A stretch of 64,000 nucleotides of DNA from Pseudohongiella sp. O18 (GTDB lineage Bacteria > Pseudomonadota > Gammaproteobacteria > Pseudomonadales > Pseudohongiellaceae): positions 434,001-498,000 of the forward strand of contig NZ_JAJSAR010000002.1 of NCBI RefSeq assembly GCF_021729085.1, read 5' to 3'. Below, in pieces: positions 1-8,803 of this stretch. Position 1 is the first letter of the stretch. Each line of letters begins with the position of its first letter. The position numbers were made by a program, and so were the translations under genes. The notes beneath the pieces were generated by a model. The model was not told the origin of the DNA, ran no database searches, and worked only from the letters and a program-made list of their open reading frames with translations.

Positions 1-357
1 GAGCATCAGCCCAACGTGAATGCTTTCCTGAGAAAGTGTAAGTCTGATTTGAAGCCTGAGGGGCTTCTAGCGGTCACTGTGCCGCCCCTGAAGCATGCGA
101 TTGTCGGCGGTCACCTTACGCTCTGGAATGCCGGGCTGTTGCTCTACAACCTGATTCTGGCCGGTTTCGATTGCTCAAGAGCCAAGGTTAAAACCTATGG
201 CTATAACATCAGCGTCATTGTCGGAAATAAGACTGTCCCGCAGGAAGTGATTGATTCGCTCCACATGGACAGCGGCGACATTGAGAAGCTGGCGAAATTC
301 TTCCCCTTTCCCGCGCGACAGGGGTTTGACGGTAACATACAGGCGGTGAACTGGTGA
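1..357 (+). CDS. Class I SAM-dependent methyltransferase, C-terminal part (5'-truncated by window edge)
   Basis: The reading frame is open from the first base, so the N-terminus and SAM-binding motif I lie outside the window. The visible 118 residues carry the late Rossmann strands of a class I methyltransferase (LKPEGLLAVTVPP) followed by a GGHLTLWN segment typical of small phage- and polysaccharide-linked methyltransferases. It ends in a TGA that overlaps the GTG of the next gene, so the two are translationally coupled. Its place between head and neck genes of a prophage, next to a glycan-type gene, suggests modification of a sugar or virion component. That role is inference; the substrate cannot be read from the fragment. 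Confidence 0.6.
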   Translation, partial: EHQPNVNAFLRKCKSDLKPEGLLAVTVPPLKHAIVGGHLTLWNAGLLLYNLILAGFDCSRAKVKTYGYNISVIVGNKTVPQEVIDSLHMDSGDIEKLAKFFPFPARQGFDGNIQAVNW

Positions 358-1142
358 AAATTGCACTTTATACCAAGCGCAACGATTTCTTTATGGCCAT
401 GCTGGCGTTGTGGCTCACCCGGGCCGGCCATCAGACAACAGAAATCAACCGCGACAAATGGGCGGGTCAGGGACTCGATGCCGATCTGGTTTTTGTCCAT
501 GGCATCCGATCTGACATCATTGATGCTCACGCGGGAAAGCCGGTGTTTGTCGTTGAATCGGGTTACTTCCAACGAGTCAATACGATTGCTGAAAAGCAAA
601 GCGGGCATTATCAGATTTCGTATGGCCGACTGAATAACCCGCCTGCCTTTGAGTGTCCGTCAGACCGCTTTGACAGCCTCGGCATTACAGTCGACAAGGC
701 TGTGCGCAAGAAAGGTTATGCGCTGCTGATCGGGCAGGTTCCCGGCGATTCTGCCCTTGGCGGCATCGACCAGACTGACTATCTGCTGAGCAAGGCTGCC
801 GAATATGAGGCCACTGGGTTTGACGTAAAATATCGCCCACATCCTCGCGGCGGTGTAGACTTACCAGGTTATCCGGCGCTGCCCGGTTCACTGGACGAGG
901 CTCTGGACGGCGCAGGAATCGCTGTGATGTATAACAGCACTACAGGGTTTGAAGCGCTTCGAAAAGGTATTGCTGTAGATTGTGCGCCCTGTGCGGCATA
1001 CTACGAGCTTGCTGGCGAGAAATGCCCGGTCATTGCTGACCGCAAAGCGTTTTTCGCCCGCTCTGCGTATGGACAATGGCGAATCGATGAAACTGCACAG
1101 GCTGTCGATTTCATTTTGAACAAGTGGCTTCCAACACTATGA
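354..1142 (+). CDS. Capsule-polysaccharide/glycosyltransferase-like protein in phage late operon
   Basis: 262 aa, GTG start chosen because it overlaps the upstream stop. The N-terminus (MKIALYTKRNDFF) begins a Rossmann-type strand. The middle has YRPHPRGG and the C-terminal half YNSTTGFEAL, a pattern seen in capsule-synthesis proteins of the KpsC/KpsS and glycosyltransferase-B kind, where an R-x-H-P segment and a serine/threonine-rich loop bind the nucleotide sugar. No signal peptide or membrane helix is evident. It is coupled by ATGA overlap to the neck gene that follows. Exact family and substrate are unresolved; a host-derived cargo gene or a virion-glycan enzyme are both possible. Confidence 0.5.
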   Translation: MKIALYTKRNDFFMAMLALWLTRAGHQTTEINRDKWAGQGLDADLVFVHGIRSDIIDAHAGKPVFVVESGYFQRVNTIAEKQSGHYQISYGRLNNPPAFECPSDRFDSLGITVDKAVRKKGYALLIGQVPGDSALGGIDQTDYLLSKAAEYEATGFDVKYRPHPRGGVDLPGYPALPGSLDEALDGAGIAVMYNSTTGFEALRKGIAVDCAPCAAYYELAGEKCPVIADRKAFFARSAYGQWRIDETAQAVDFILNKWLPTL

Positions 1143-1633
1143 CCATTACCGTTGAAGATGGCTCCATCGTTGCAGGCGCGAACAGCTGGGTAAACCGTGA
1201 GGACTTTATTGCCTATGCTGCAGCCCGGGGCGTTACGATCGCTGACGAGGCTGCCAGTGATGCCTTTCTGATCAAGGCTTGCGATTACATCAATTCGCTG
1301 GAGCCGAAAATTCAGGGTTATCTGGTCAATCGCAACCAGCCCACCGTTTTCCCACGCACCGACTTGTTTATTGAGGATTGGTCGTGGTCCAGCACTGAAA
1401 TCCCGCGCCAGGTGATAAGTGCACAGCTTGCGCTTGCTCTCGAGATCAGTCAGGGTGCGGATCCATATAATCCGCCAGACAATCTGCCGGTGGTAGAAAA
1501 GCGCGTTGAGGGAGCAGTCACGGTGAAGTATGCGAACCCCTCGAACGTCAGCAAAGTTTCGAAGAACCAGCCCAGTGAAACAATCATTCGCACCTTCCTG
1601 AAACGCAGCGGGTTGTTTGCTGTCAGGGCATAG
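1139..1633 (+). CDS. Head-tail connector / DnaT-like (neck) protein
   Basis: 164 aa. The ATG at 1139 is preferred over the in-frame GTG 15 bases upstream because it overlaps the upstream TGA as ATGA. The sequence opens MTITVEDGSIVAGANSWV and has a helical core with the FIAYAAARG and DAFLIKACDYINSL segments found in the phage proteins annotated as putative DnaT-like ssDNA-binding. In tailed-phage gene order these sit at the adaptor (connector) position, straight after the head genes. The neighbours, a stopper-like and a tail-completion protein, support the neck role. The DnaT label itself is probably misleading; the neck assignment is inference from position and length. Confidence 0.6.
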   Translation: MTITVEDGSIVAGANSWVNREDFIAYAAARGVTIADEAASDAFLIKACDYINSLEPKIQGYLVNRNQPTVFPRTDLFIEDWSWSSTEIPRQVISAQLALALEISQGADPYNPPDNLPVVEKRVEGAVTVKYANPSNVSKVSKNQPSETIIRTFLKRSGLFAVRA

Positions 1634-1664
1634 CCGCTACATCAAACGAAAACCAACATTCAAG

Positions 1665-1688
1665 GCCCGGCACTGACCGGGCTTTTTT
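1665..1688 (+). terminator. Rho-independent terminator in tail operon
   Basis: A perfect 6-bp GC stem (GCCCGG / CCGGGC, 6-nt loop) is followed by six T residues. It lies between the connector gene and the next neck gene, so it would only partly stop late transcription or acts with readthrough. Confidence 0.75.
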
Positions 1689-1703
1689 ATATCTGGAATT
1701 TGT

Positions 1704-2093
1704 ATGAGTCAGTTTTCGGAAGAGATGGCTGATATTGCGCAGGAGCTTATTACAGAGTTCCGCACGCAGATTGTCATAACTCGACAAGTCGGCGGTGATG
1801 TCGACCCGGTAACTGGCGCGGTGACTTCTCCAACGACTCAAAATCAAACAGTTGACGCGATCCCACTGCCGGCGAGCAAAGGAACTGTCGAGGCATTTGA
1901 TCAGCGATTCGTCGGCGGCACGCTCATTGAGACCAATCTCAGAGCGTTGAAGATTGCAGGGCAAAACCTGCAGTGGCCGCCCGAGCCTTTGCAGACTGTC
2001 ACGCTTGAGGGCGCTGCATGGGAGGTCATTGGCGTGACCAAATCGACACTCGATAACGACAATCTTGTTTACTCCCTGACGATCCGGAGATAG
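1704..2093 (+). CDS. Phage head closure / minor neck protein
   Basis: 129 aa, no signal or membrane segment. The C-terminal half (GQNLQWPPEPLQTVTLEGAAW then VIGVTKS) has the beta-strand character of head-closure or stopper proteins, which usually follow the adaptor. It sits between the connector and the HK97 gp10-like gene in the canonical siphovirus order adaptor, stopper, tail completion, tail terminator, tail tube. Assignment rests mainly on order and size; sequence similarity is weak to my eye. Confidence 0.5.
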   Translation: MSQFSEEMADIAQELITEFRTQIVITRQVGGDVDPVTGAVTSPTTQNQTVDAIPLPASKGTVEAFDQRFVGGTLIETNLRALKIAGQNLQWPPEPLQTVTLEGAAWEVIGVTKSTLDNDNLVYSLTIRR

Positions 2094-2095
2094 AC

Positions 2096-2467
2096 GTGAG
2101 CTTTCTTTCCGACATGAATCGCATCACTAAGCGGATAAGCAGCGATGTCGACCAGCTTGGCCGTGCTGTGAAAATGGAAGTGTTCTCTGGCGTCATATTG
2201 GACACACGAGTTGACACCGGTCGTGCCCGCGGCAACTGGCAGGCATCCGAAAATGTCCCGATGTCTGGTGAGGTTGACCGACTCGATACCAATGGATCAG
2301 CGGTCATCGACGAAGTGTCCAGCAAGATCAATGGAATTTCACTGAGCTACCTGACAAACAATTTGCCGTACATCGGCGTGCTGGAAGAGAAGGACGCCAT
2401 GGTAGCGAGAAACGTGCAACGGGTTCAGAGCAACCTGAACAGAATGGCGGCGCAGATCAGAAAATGA
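2096..2467 (+). CDS. Tail completion protein, HK97 gp10-like
   Basis: 123 aa with a GTG start two bases after the previous stop. VDTGRARGNW near residue 40 and YIGVLEEKDAMVARNV near residue 90 resemble the HK97 gp10/tail-completion family, in which the DTGR-x-R-x-NW segment is conserved. The protein should join the tail to the capsid neck. It overlaps the next gene by ATGA, consistent with coupled translation of morphogenesis genes. Confidence 0.65.
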   Translation: MSFLSDMNRITKRISSDVDQLGRAVKMEVFSGVILDTRVDTGRARGNWQASENVPMSGEVDRLDTNGSAVIDEVSSKINGISLSYLTNNLPYIGVLEEKDAMVARNVQRVQSNLNRMAAQIRK

Positions 2468-2862
2468 AAATTGCTGTTGATCAAGCATTGGTGTCGTCGT
2501 TCATCGCCGGCGCTTTCGGGCTGCCTATTGCGCACGAGAACCTGGAATATGAGCCAGTGAAAGGCACAGCATACGCAGAAATCACGGTTTTTGACTCTGA
2601 CAAGATGCCAGAAACCGTGAACACCTGCGACCGGCAGCTTGGTATTTTTCAGGTGATTCTGCGATACCCGCTGAACACCGGTGCGGTCGCGGCAAAGACC
2701 AAAGCTGGGCAGATTTTCGAACACTTCAAACTGTACTCAATTCACGAATATTCCGGCCAGAAAGTCAGGATCACCGAGCATCGCCGCTCACCAGGTGCTC
2801 CAGAGGAAGGCTGGTACAAGATCGTGCTGCGATTGTCGTTTATGGCATTCACTGCTCGATAG
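2464..2862 (+). CDS. Tail terminator-like protein (DUF4128-type)
   Basis: 132 aa. MKIAVDQALVSSFI opens an alpha-beta fold, and the RQLGIFQVILRYPLNTG and GWYKIVLRLSFMAF strands match the DUF4128 type of small phage protein found just before the tail tube gene. Members are taken to cap the tail tube (lambda gpU-like role). It follows the gp10-like gene with an ATGA overlap and is followed by a terminator hairpin, then the tube gene. The role is by synteny. Confidence 0.6.
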   Translation: MKIAVDQALVSSFIAGAFGLPIAHENLEYEPVKGTAYAEITVFDSDKMPETVNTCDRQLGIFQVILRYPLNTGAVAAKTKAGQIFEHFKLYSIHEYSGQKVRITEHRRSPGAPEEGWYKIVLRLSFMAFTAR

Positions 2863-2886
2863 ACGGCCCTGCCGCAATCCCTAATG

Positions 2887-2909
2887 GCTCACCTCGGTGG
2901 GCTTTTTTT
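2887..2909 (+). terminator. Rho-independent terminator before tail tube gene
   Basis: Stem GCTCACC / GGTGGGC (one G-U pair) followed by seven T residues. It separates the neck genes from the highly expressed tail tube gene. Confidence 0.65.
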
Positions 2910-2933
2910 ATGTCTGAAATATGAGGTGACATT

Positions 2934-3392
2934 ATGTCTACTGACTTTATGCCCACGGTGGGCACTGAGATTGCTGTCTCAGCGGCAGCGCCCGCCACGC
3001 ACGATTCCACTGGCTTTGCTGCACTGACTTACACCGACATTGATGTCGTTGGTGAGTTCGGCGAAACCGGCGCAAACGACAGCCCTGTGACGTTCGTGCC
3101 AGCCGGTACCGGCGACACTGAAAAGGCTCAAGGTGCGACCGACTACGGTAACGAAAACCTGAATATGAAGTACACCACCACGGCAGATGCTGGTGTTGCG
3201 ATTTTGCGCACTGCACATGCTGCCCGCTCGAAAGTGTCCGTTAAGAAAACCCTGCCGGACGGTGCGGTTATCTATTACCGCGCCAACTGCATGGGTGTGC
3301 GCACTGTGACCGGTGGCGCCAATACCCCCATCGGCCTGGCCACCACATTGGCTATCTCTGGTCGCCCAGTCCACGTTGACGCGCCGAGCTAA
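2934..3392 (+). CDS. Major tail tube protein
   Basis: 152 aa, beta-rich and threonine/alanine-rich, with no cysteine-rich or catalytic features. VGEFGETGANDSPVTFVP and GVRTVTGGANTPIGLATTLAISG are typical of short siphovirus tail tube proteins. The ATG is preceded by GAGGTGAC. It sits between the tail terminator and the tail-assembly chaperone, exactly where the tube gene is expected, and is the likely structural subunit lining the DNA channel. Confidence 0.75.
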   Translation: MSTDFMPTVGTEIAVSAAAPATHDSTGFAALTYTDIDVVGEFGETGANDSPVTFVPAGTGDTEKAQGATDYGNENLNMKYTTTADAGVAILRTAHAARSKVSVKKTLPDGAVIYYRANCMGVRTVTGGANTPIGLATTLAISGRPVHVDAPS

Positions 3393-3399
3393 GACCAGT

Positions 3400-3456
3400 T
3401 CACCGGGGGTAGGCTCGCGCAGCTGAAAGCGGACTCATCCACCGTTCCCCTGGTGA
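3400..3456 (+). promoter_or_regulatory. Long stem-loop between tail tube and chaperone genes
   Basis: A 10-bp stem (TCACCGGGGG with CCCCTGGTGA, one G-U) encloses a 37-nt loop. There is no T run, so it is not a classic terminator. It may protect the 3' end of the abundant tail tube message or reduce expression of the chaperone gene. Confidence 0.4.
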
Positions 3457-3494
3457 TTCGGATGACACTTTAAAAACTGCGAGGTATGAAGTTA

Positions 3495-3935
3495 ATGGAT
3501 ATTTCATCTGTTGTTAAAAAGAACACTACTGTCGTGACTGATTTTCGTATGCCAGATGGCACGCTGATCATTGACGAGAACACCAAAAAGCCAGCCACGA
3601 TTGAAATCTACGGGCCTGACACCGACGAGCATGCGCGCCTTGTAGCAAAGCGAGCTCGTGAGCTGCAGTTGAAGAATCGGGACAAGAAAAACAGCAAGGA
3701 TGCCGAGCCAGAACCGGTGACCGAAGAAATGGTCAAGGCCCAGAAGGAAAAGGACGTCGAATCGCTGGCAGAAATCACAGTTTCATGGACCGGGTGGTAC
3801 GAAAAAGGCAAGCCACTCAAATGCACGCCGGAAAATGCCAAACGTCTTTATCTGCTGATTGGCACCGTCCGCCGCAAGGTCGACAAAGCATTCGGTGATG
3901 AAGCAAATTTTTTGGAGATGTCGAAAGACAGCTGA
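3495..3935 (+). CDS. Tail assembly chaperone, short form (lambda gpG-like)
   Basis: 146 aa. The ATG at 3495 is preferred over the one at 3486 because the GAGG ribosome site is only 1 nt from the latter and 10 nt from the former. The protein is charged, with a lysine/glutamate-rich helical middle (residues about 50-90) and a compact C-terminal part. It precedes the tape measure gene, the fixed position of tail chaperones in long-tailed phages. Its last codons run through an A-AAT-TTT heptamer, and a -1 shift there fuses it to the next reading frame, as in the gpG/gpGT arrangement. Confidence 0.7.
   Translation: MDISSVVKKNTTVVTDFRMPDGTLIIDENTKKPATIEIYGPDTDEHARLVAKRARELQLKNRDKKNSKDAEPEPVTEEMVKAQKEKDVESLAEITVSWTGWYEKGKPLKCTPENAKRLYLLIGTVRRKVDKAFGDEANFLEMSKDS
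3905..3911 (+). promoter_or_regulatory. Probable -1 programmed ribosomal frameshift site
   Basis: The heptamer AAATTTT is read in the zero frame as xxA AAT TTT, matching the X XXY YYZ slippery rule. A -1 shift enters the frame of the 3944-4333 reading frame with no intervening stop, while the zero frame ends 22 nt later at TGA 3933-3935. Confidence 0.75.
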
Positions 3936-4333
3936 TCCTTTATGTGGATCACGAGGCATGGCTGCAAGTCGTGCCTGATTACGAAGATAAAGACCGCATA
4001 AGGCTGAGCCGAGAGGCCGAGTTTAAATACTACCAGGTTGAGTATGACAAAGCCCCTCTGCCAACCAATGGCCGTTATCTTCTGAGCTACTTTCGGCACT
4101 CTGGTCGATTTCTTCAAACCACCGGGGGACCGACCCCCTTAACCTGGACAGAGCTCGAATCATTTGACCGAGCCAACCAGCTTGATATGACAGTGTGGGA
4201 AAAGCGATTGCTCATGCAAATGTCGATCACCCACGTCAACGGATTGACTAAACACAAAGCCCCAGATTCACCGCCGCCTTACGTGTCCGAGGAAGACCCT
4301 CTCGGAAAACGGCGTGAGGCATTGAGGACGTAG
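3911..4333 (+). CDS. Tail assembly chaperone, frameshift extension (gpT-like)
   Basis: This -1 frame continues from the slippery site as FGDVERQLILYVDHEAW and runs for about 140 codons to a TAG just before the tape measure ATG. As a separate gene it would need a GTG at 3944, where no ribosome site is visible. As a fusion it makes the longer chaperone that binds the tape measure protein in the lambda model. The content (YYQVEYDKAPLPTNGRY, WEKRLLMQM) does not resemble a known enzyme. I read it as the C-terminal domain of a ~286-aa fusion product. Confidence 0.7.
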   Translation, partial: FGDVERQLILYVDHEAWLQVVPDYEDKDRIRLSREAEFKYYQVEYDKAPLPTNGRYLLSYFRHSGRFLQTTGGPTPLTWTELESFDRANQLDMTVWEKRLLMQMSITHVNGLTKHKAPDSPPPYVSEEDPLGKRREALRT

Positions 4334-7300
4334 ATGGATATAGCGAATATTGAAATCGGCATTGATACTCGCCCGCTATCAAAGGGCGAGGACTCATTGC
4401 GTTCTCTGGCGGTGACAGGGGGCCGCACTGAAAAGCAGCTGAATCAATCCACACAAAGGGCAGAGCAGGGCTTCAGCACCTTAACAAAGTCGATTGCTGC
4501 CACATCCGCAGTTCTGGCCGGCGTTGGCGTATACAGGGTTGTGGACGGTTTCAAACAGACTATTGTCGAGACCGAAAGGCTGCGCGGCTCGCTGGTAACT
4601 GTGACCGGCAGTGTTGATGGCGCCTCTGAAGCGTTTGCGCGCCTGACAGAATTTGCTGAGCAAACACCGTTTACGCTTGATCAGTCGGTTACTGCATTCA
4701 TTCGCCTGAAGTCTCTCGGCCTTGACCCTTCAGAGCGCGCTCTTCGCTCATACGGCAACACAGCTGCCGCAATGGGCAAAGATATGATGCAAATGATCGA
4801 GGCTGTTGCTGATGCCTCTACATTTGAATTTGAGCGTCTGAAAGAATTCGGTATTCGAGCCAAACAACAGGGTGATGAAGTTGCTCTGACATTCCAGGGC
4901 GTCACCACGGTTGTCGATAAAGAATCAGCGGCAATTGAAGAATATCTGACACGAATTGGTGAAAACCAGTTCGGCACGGCTATGGAAGACCAGATGGAGC
5001 GCATACCGGGCATGCTCTCCAACTTGGAAGATGCTGTTGACGGGTTTTTCCGCAAGATCGGTGACGATGGCGCCACTGACGCGTTCGCCGGTGGTATTCA
5101 GGCGGCCACAGTTGCCGTTGAAGGATTGACTGAAAATCTGGACACACTTGTCACCATCGGGCAAGTCGTTGCCACTATTTACGCCGGCAAAGTGGCTGCT
5201 TCGATTGCTACCTCCGCAACAGCTACTTACACAAAAATCGCTGCCAATGTGGCGCTGCTTAAATCTGAAAGAGACCTCGCAAACTCGGCCCTGCAGCGCG
5301 CGGTTCAGGAGCAGGCGGCAGCGGCGAGAAGCCTGCAGATGGCCCACAATGATACGCTGAGAGCTGGCGCAATCACTCGTCTTGCTGCTGCAAACCAACA
5401 GCTGACAGCCTCTCAAGTTGCTGCGAATGCTGCCACTGCAGCTTATACCCGTACCGCAACCCTCGGCGGTCGCGCATTGGGCATTCTTGGGCGAACAGCA
5501 GGGTTCCTGGGCGGGCCCGCCGGTATTATTGCGACTGTTGGCTTAGCCGCATGGCAGCTTAGTAGCGCCTTCAGTGATGTCAGCGACACAGCCGACGAGG
5601 CTACAAACAGCATCTCAGGCCTGAACGACGAACTCGAGGAAATGGGCTCAGCCCACAGCCGCCAGCTGCAGACCGAAATCACTGCTACGTCGATGATGCT
5701 GAACCAGGCTGTTGCCGTCTATGGAGCAAACAGCGAACAGGTCCAGCAGCTTCTGATCGACCTTGAGCTGCTGCGCAACGAATACAACGCGCTGACCGGC
5801 TCCACAGAGGGCGCGACGCAAGCGACTGGCGAGATGTCTGACAAAGCCTCTGAAGTCGTTGCCAAACTGAAAGACGAAATTGAAATGATCGGCATGACCG
5901 ATCGTGAGCGGGCAGTGCATATCGCGCTGCGTCAGGCTGAAGTCGATGCTGCCTCTGCTACAGGTCAGGAGATTAAACGCCTGGCTGAGCTTCGCTACGA
6001 CGAAGAAGAAGCCGCCGACGCTCAAGCGGAAGCAGAGAAAAAGCTGACCGATGCTCTCGATGATCAGGCCGAGAAAGTGTCTTCAATGATACTGGCTGAG
6101 CGTCAGCGTCAGGCTTCACTTGCTCTGTCTGGTCGCCAGAGAGAGATTTACAACGCTATTGTTCGTGCAGGCTTCGATCAGTCGCCACAGGATCTGGCCG
6201 CGATCGCTCGAGAGGTCGGGCTTCGATACGATCAGGAAGAGGCGATACGCGTAGCCACTGAAGCCACTGACGATGCCGCCCGGGCTGCTGAGCAGCTGCG
6301 TGAAGAAGAAGCGCAACTTGCCAAACAGATGCAGGAAGACTGGGCAGAAACCCGCCGCGAGTTTGGCCGCTTCTGGGCTGACATGGTTCAGGATGGTGAA
6401 AACGCATTTGATGCCTTGGCCAATTCCTTCGAGCGCATGCTGCTTGAGATGACCGGGCAGCTGGCGCTGTCTGGCCTCGCCAAACTATTCAATATTCAGA
6501 CTCCTGGTGGTGCCGCGGGTGGTATTCAGGGCATTTTGGACAGCTCTGGTTTTGCCGGTGATGCTGCTGGCGCTTTGCTGTCTCGATTCGGTGGTCAGCT
6601 CGGGCAGAACTCTGGCTTGACCGATATCCTGTCAGGCCTTGGCCTGCGTGATGCTGTGCAAACCGGTGCGGATTGGTCGACAGGATTGCCGACAGCTACC
6701 CAGGGCGGATTCAATGCCAATCAGCTGATCAGCGGCCTGAAAGACCTGGGCATGAATATCGGCGCCGGTTTCGCTGGTGGCTTTGCTGGTAACGAACTTG
6801 GCGAGGCGATATTCGGCAAAGAGGCTGAGTCGGCCCTTGGTCAGTCTATCGGCACCGCAATTGGCACATATCTTGGCGGCCCGCTCGGTGCGTTCATCGG
6901 CTCATCACTCGGCTCAATGGTTGATGTCATGACCGGTGGTGACGGCAAGGTTCGGCAGAATGCCGGCTTCCTTGTGGCTCCAACTCCCGGCGCCGATCCG
7001 TCACGCACGTTCCAGGTCGATCCGTTCTCATCAGGACTACAGGTCACCGGTTTCGCACGTCGCGCAGATCAGGCCCAGGCCATTCAGGTGATCGAACAGT
7101 TCCGTGGCGTTCATGATGTGTTCTTCGGCCTGATTGAGCAGCTGGGCGGCAAGCTGGATACCTCACGCGCAACTTTGGCCGGATTGGATGAAGAGGCCAC
7201 ACCGGGCAGCCTTGGCACGTTTATGGGTCTCGGTGGCAACGGCCAGCTGGCCGGGGATTTGCTGGCGCAGATCAATTACTTCATCGACCAGCTGGCAGAT

Positions 7301-8803
7301 TATGCCACTGGGCTTGATGAGGCGCTGCTGGATTCAATTCGAAGCGCAGGCAGTGCAGAGGCAGCAATATCCCTGCTATCGACCGCCCTGATCGAACAGG
7401 AAGCCGAAGCAGTCGCCGCGGCAGAAGCCGCTGAATCCTCAGCCGCAGCAACCAAGAAAGCAGCTGAAGCCGAGGCAAGGCTGCAGAAAGAGCGCCTTGA
7501 TGCAATCGAATCCATGCTGGGTGAGATGGAATCGATCAGGTCCATGCGCCAGTCTATGCAGGCTCAGTCCTATGAGCTGATGGGCGTCTCTCCGCTGTTC
7601 CAGATTGATGCCACGGTCACCGATCAGATTCGTCACATCGAGCAGATGCGCGATCTGCTGACCCGGCAGCACCAGGATGAACTGAGAGCCGAAGAGCAGC
7701 TTCACAACCAGCGCATGCGCCTGGCTCAGTCGATATCCGATTACACGGTCCGGCTGCAGCTCGGTGAGTTCTCCAACCTGTCAGGTGCTGGCCAGCTTGA
7801 TCTGGCACAGTCGCAGTTCCGTCAGCTGGCATCTGCTGCCTTGTCCGGTGATATGGATGCCGCGGCACGTATCGAGAACGCAGCAGAGGCCTATGTCACT
7901 GCAGCAGATCGTGAGTTCGCCAGTGGTGCCGGTCGCCGGGATGTCGTCACTGAAGTGCTGGCCGTCATGGATCAGCTGGGCGGATCGCTGGGCAGTTCGA
8001 CCTTTGACCCATCAGCTGCGAACCAGGCTCTGCTCAATGCGCTGGCGGGACTGGATTCTGAACTGGCTGAGATTGCTTCTGGCGTCAACGGCTCGATCAT
8101 TGATGAACTCAAAGGCATCAACGGCAAACTGTCCGACCTGCCCCCGGCGATGGCCAGTCAGCTTGCCGGTGTCATGAGTGCATTCCTTCAGTCTGCAGGC
8201 AATATGCAGCGGACTGTTGAATCCTACGGCTCTGGCACGCTTGCCAGAAGCGCCGGCGAAAAGGTTCTGACTGATCAGGGCTTCAATCTGAATTACACCG
8301 CAGACCAGATCATCGATCACATCGCCGCCATTGGCGGTATCGGTTCAGGTGACTTTGAGCGCGAAACCGCCGCCATTCGACAAATCTATAACGATGCGGT
8401 TGCGGCTGGCATTGGTTCCGCCCAGCTCGCTGATGTGGGCGGATACACGCAATCGGGAATCTATGAGGCGCTTCGCGCTGCTGGTATCGACCCGACCGGC
8501 TTTGCGCAGGGTGGTATCTCAACCGGACCCACCAGCGGCCACCTTGAAATGCTGCACGGTACAGAATTGATCGTGCCGATGAACAACGGTTTGCCAGGTC
8601 CAGTTCGCACTGCTGCCAACGATGGCGCCATGGTGCGCGAGATCCAGTCGCTGAATAACGAAGTTGTGCGCCTGCGCGAAACCGTTGCCATGATCGGTGA
8701 GGACGCCGCCAGCCAGCGTGACCGACAAGCCCGCATTGACTCTGAAATGAATGACGAGCTCAAGCGCGTCAACGGGAGGAAGGCAGTTGGCAATATCGGA
8801 TAG
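4334..8803 (+). CDS. Tape measure protein
   Basis: 1489 aa, starting directly after the preceding stop. Residues about 60-210 (GSLVTVTGSVDGASEAFARLTEFAEQ and onward) match the tape-measure N-terminal region. Long alanine/glutamine-rich coiled coils follow (about 270-360, 500-660, 1020-1150). A glycine-rich hydrophobic stretch near 790-870 could cross the host membrane during DNA ejection. The C-terminus has GGISTGPTSGHLEMLHGTE, typical of tape measure tails. Length sets the tail length; at about 1.5 Angstrom per residue this would give a tail of roughly 220 nm, a rule-of-thumb inference. No lysozyme or peptidase motif was noticed. Confidence 0.9.
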   Translation: MDIANIEIGIDTRPLSKGEDSLRSLAVTGGRTEKQLNQSTQRAEQGFSTLTKSIAATSAVLAGVGVYRVVDGFKQTIVETERLRGSLVTVTGSVDGASEAFARLTEFAEQTPFTLDQSVTAFIRLKSLGLDPSERALRSYGNTAAAMGKDMMQMIEAVADASTFEFERLKEFGIRAKQQGDEVALTFQGVTTVVDKESAAIEEYLTRIGENQFGTAMEDQMERIPGMLSNLEDAVDGFFRKIGDDGATDAFAGGIQAATVAVEGLTENLDTLVTIGQVVATIYAGKVAASIATSATATYTKIAANVALLKSERDLANSALQRAVQEQAAAARSLQMAHNDTLRAGAITRLAAANQQLTASQVAANAATAAYTRTATLGGRALGILGRTAGFLGGPAGIIATVGLAAWQLSSAFSDVSDTADEATNSISGLNDELEEMGSAHSRQLQTEITATSMMLNQAVAVYGANSEQVQQLLIDLELLRNEYNALTGSTEGATQATGEMSDKASEVVAKLKDEIEMIGMTDRERAVHIALRQAEVDAASATGQEIKRLAELRYDEEEAADAQAEAEKKLTDALDDQAEKVSSMILAERQRQASLALSGRQREIYNAIVRAGFDQSPQDLAAIAREVGLRYDQEEAIRVATEATDDAARAAEQLREEEAQLAKQMQEDWAETRREFGRFWADMVQDGENAFDALANSFERMLLEMTGQLALSGLAKLFNIQTPGGAAGGIQGILDSSGFAGDAAGALLSRFGGQLGQNSGLTDILSGLGLRDAVQTGADWSTGLPTATQGGFNANQLISGLKDLGMNIGAGFAGGFAGNELGEAIFGKEAESALGQSIGTAIGTYLGGPLGAFIGSSLGSMVDVMTGGDGKVRQNAGFLVAPTPGADPSRTFQVDPFSSGLQVTGFARRADQAQAIQVIEQFRGVHDVFFGLIEQLGGKLDTSRATLAGLDEEATPGSLGTFMGLGGNGQLAGDLLAQINYFIDQLADYATGLDEALLDSIRSAGSAEAAISLLSTALIEQEAEAVAAAEAAESSAAATKKAAEAEARLQKERLDAIESMLGEMESIRSMRQSMQAQSYELMGVSPLFQIDATVTDQIRHIEQMRDLLTRQHQDELRAEEQLHNQRMRLAQSISDYTVRLQLGEFSNLSGAGQLDLAQSQFRQLASAALSGDMDAAARIENAAEAYVTAADREFASGAGRRDVVTEVLAVMDQLGGSLGSSTFDPSAANQALLNALAGLDSELAEIASGVNGSIIDELKGINGKLSDLPPAMASQLAGVMSAFLQSAGNMQRTVESYGSGTLARSAGEKVLTDQGFNLNYTADQIIDHIAAIGGIGSGDFERETAAIRQIYNDAVAAGIGSAQLADVGGYTQSGIYEALRAAGIDPTGFAQGGISTGPTSGHLEMLHGTELIVPMNNGLPGPVRTAANDGAMVREIQSLNNEVVRLRETVAMIGEDAASQRDRQARIDSEMNDELKRVNGRKAVGNIG

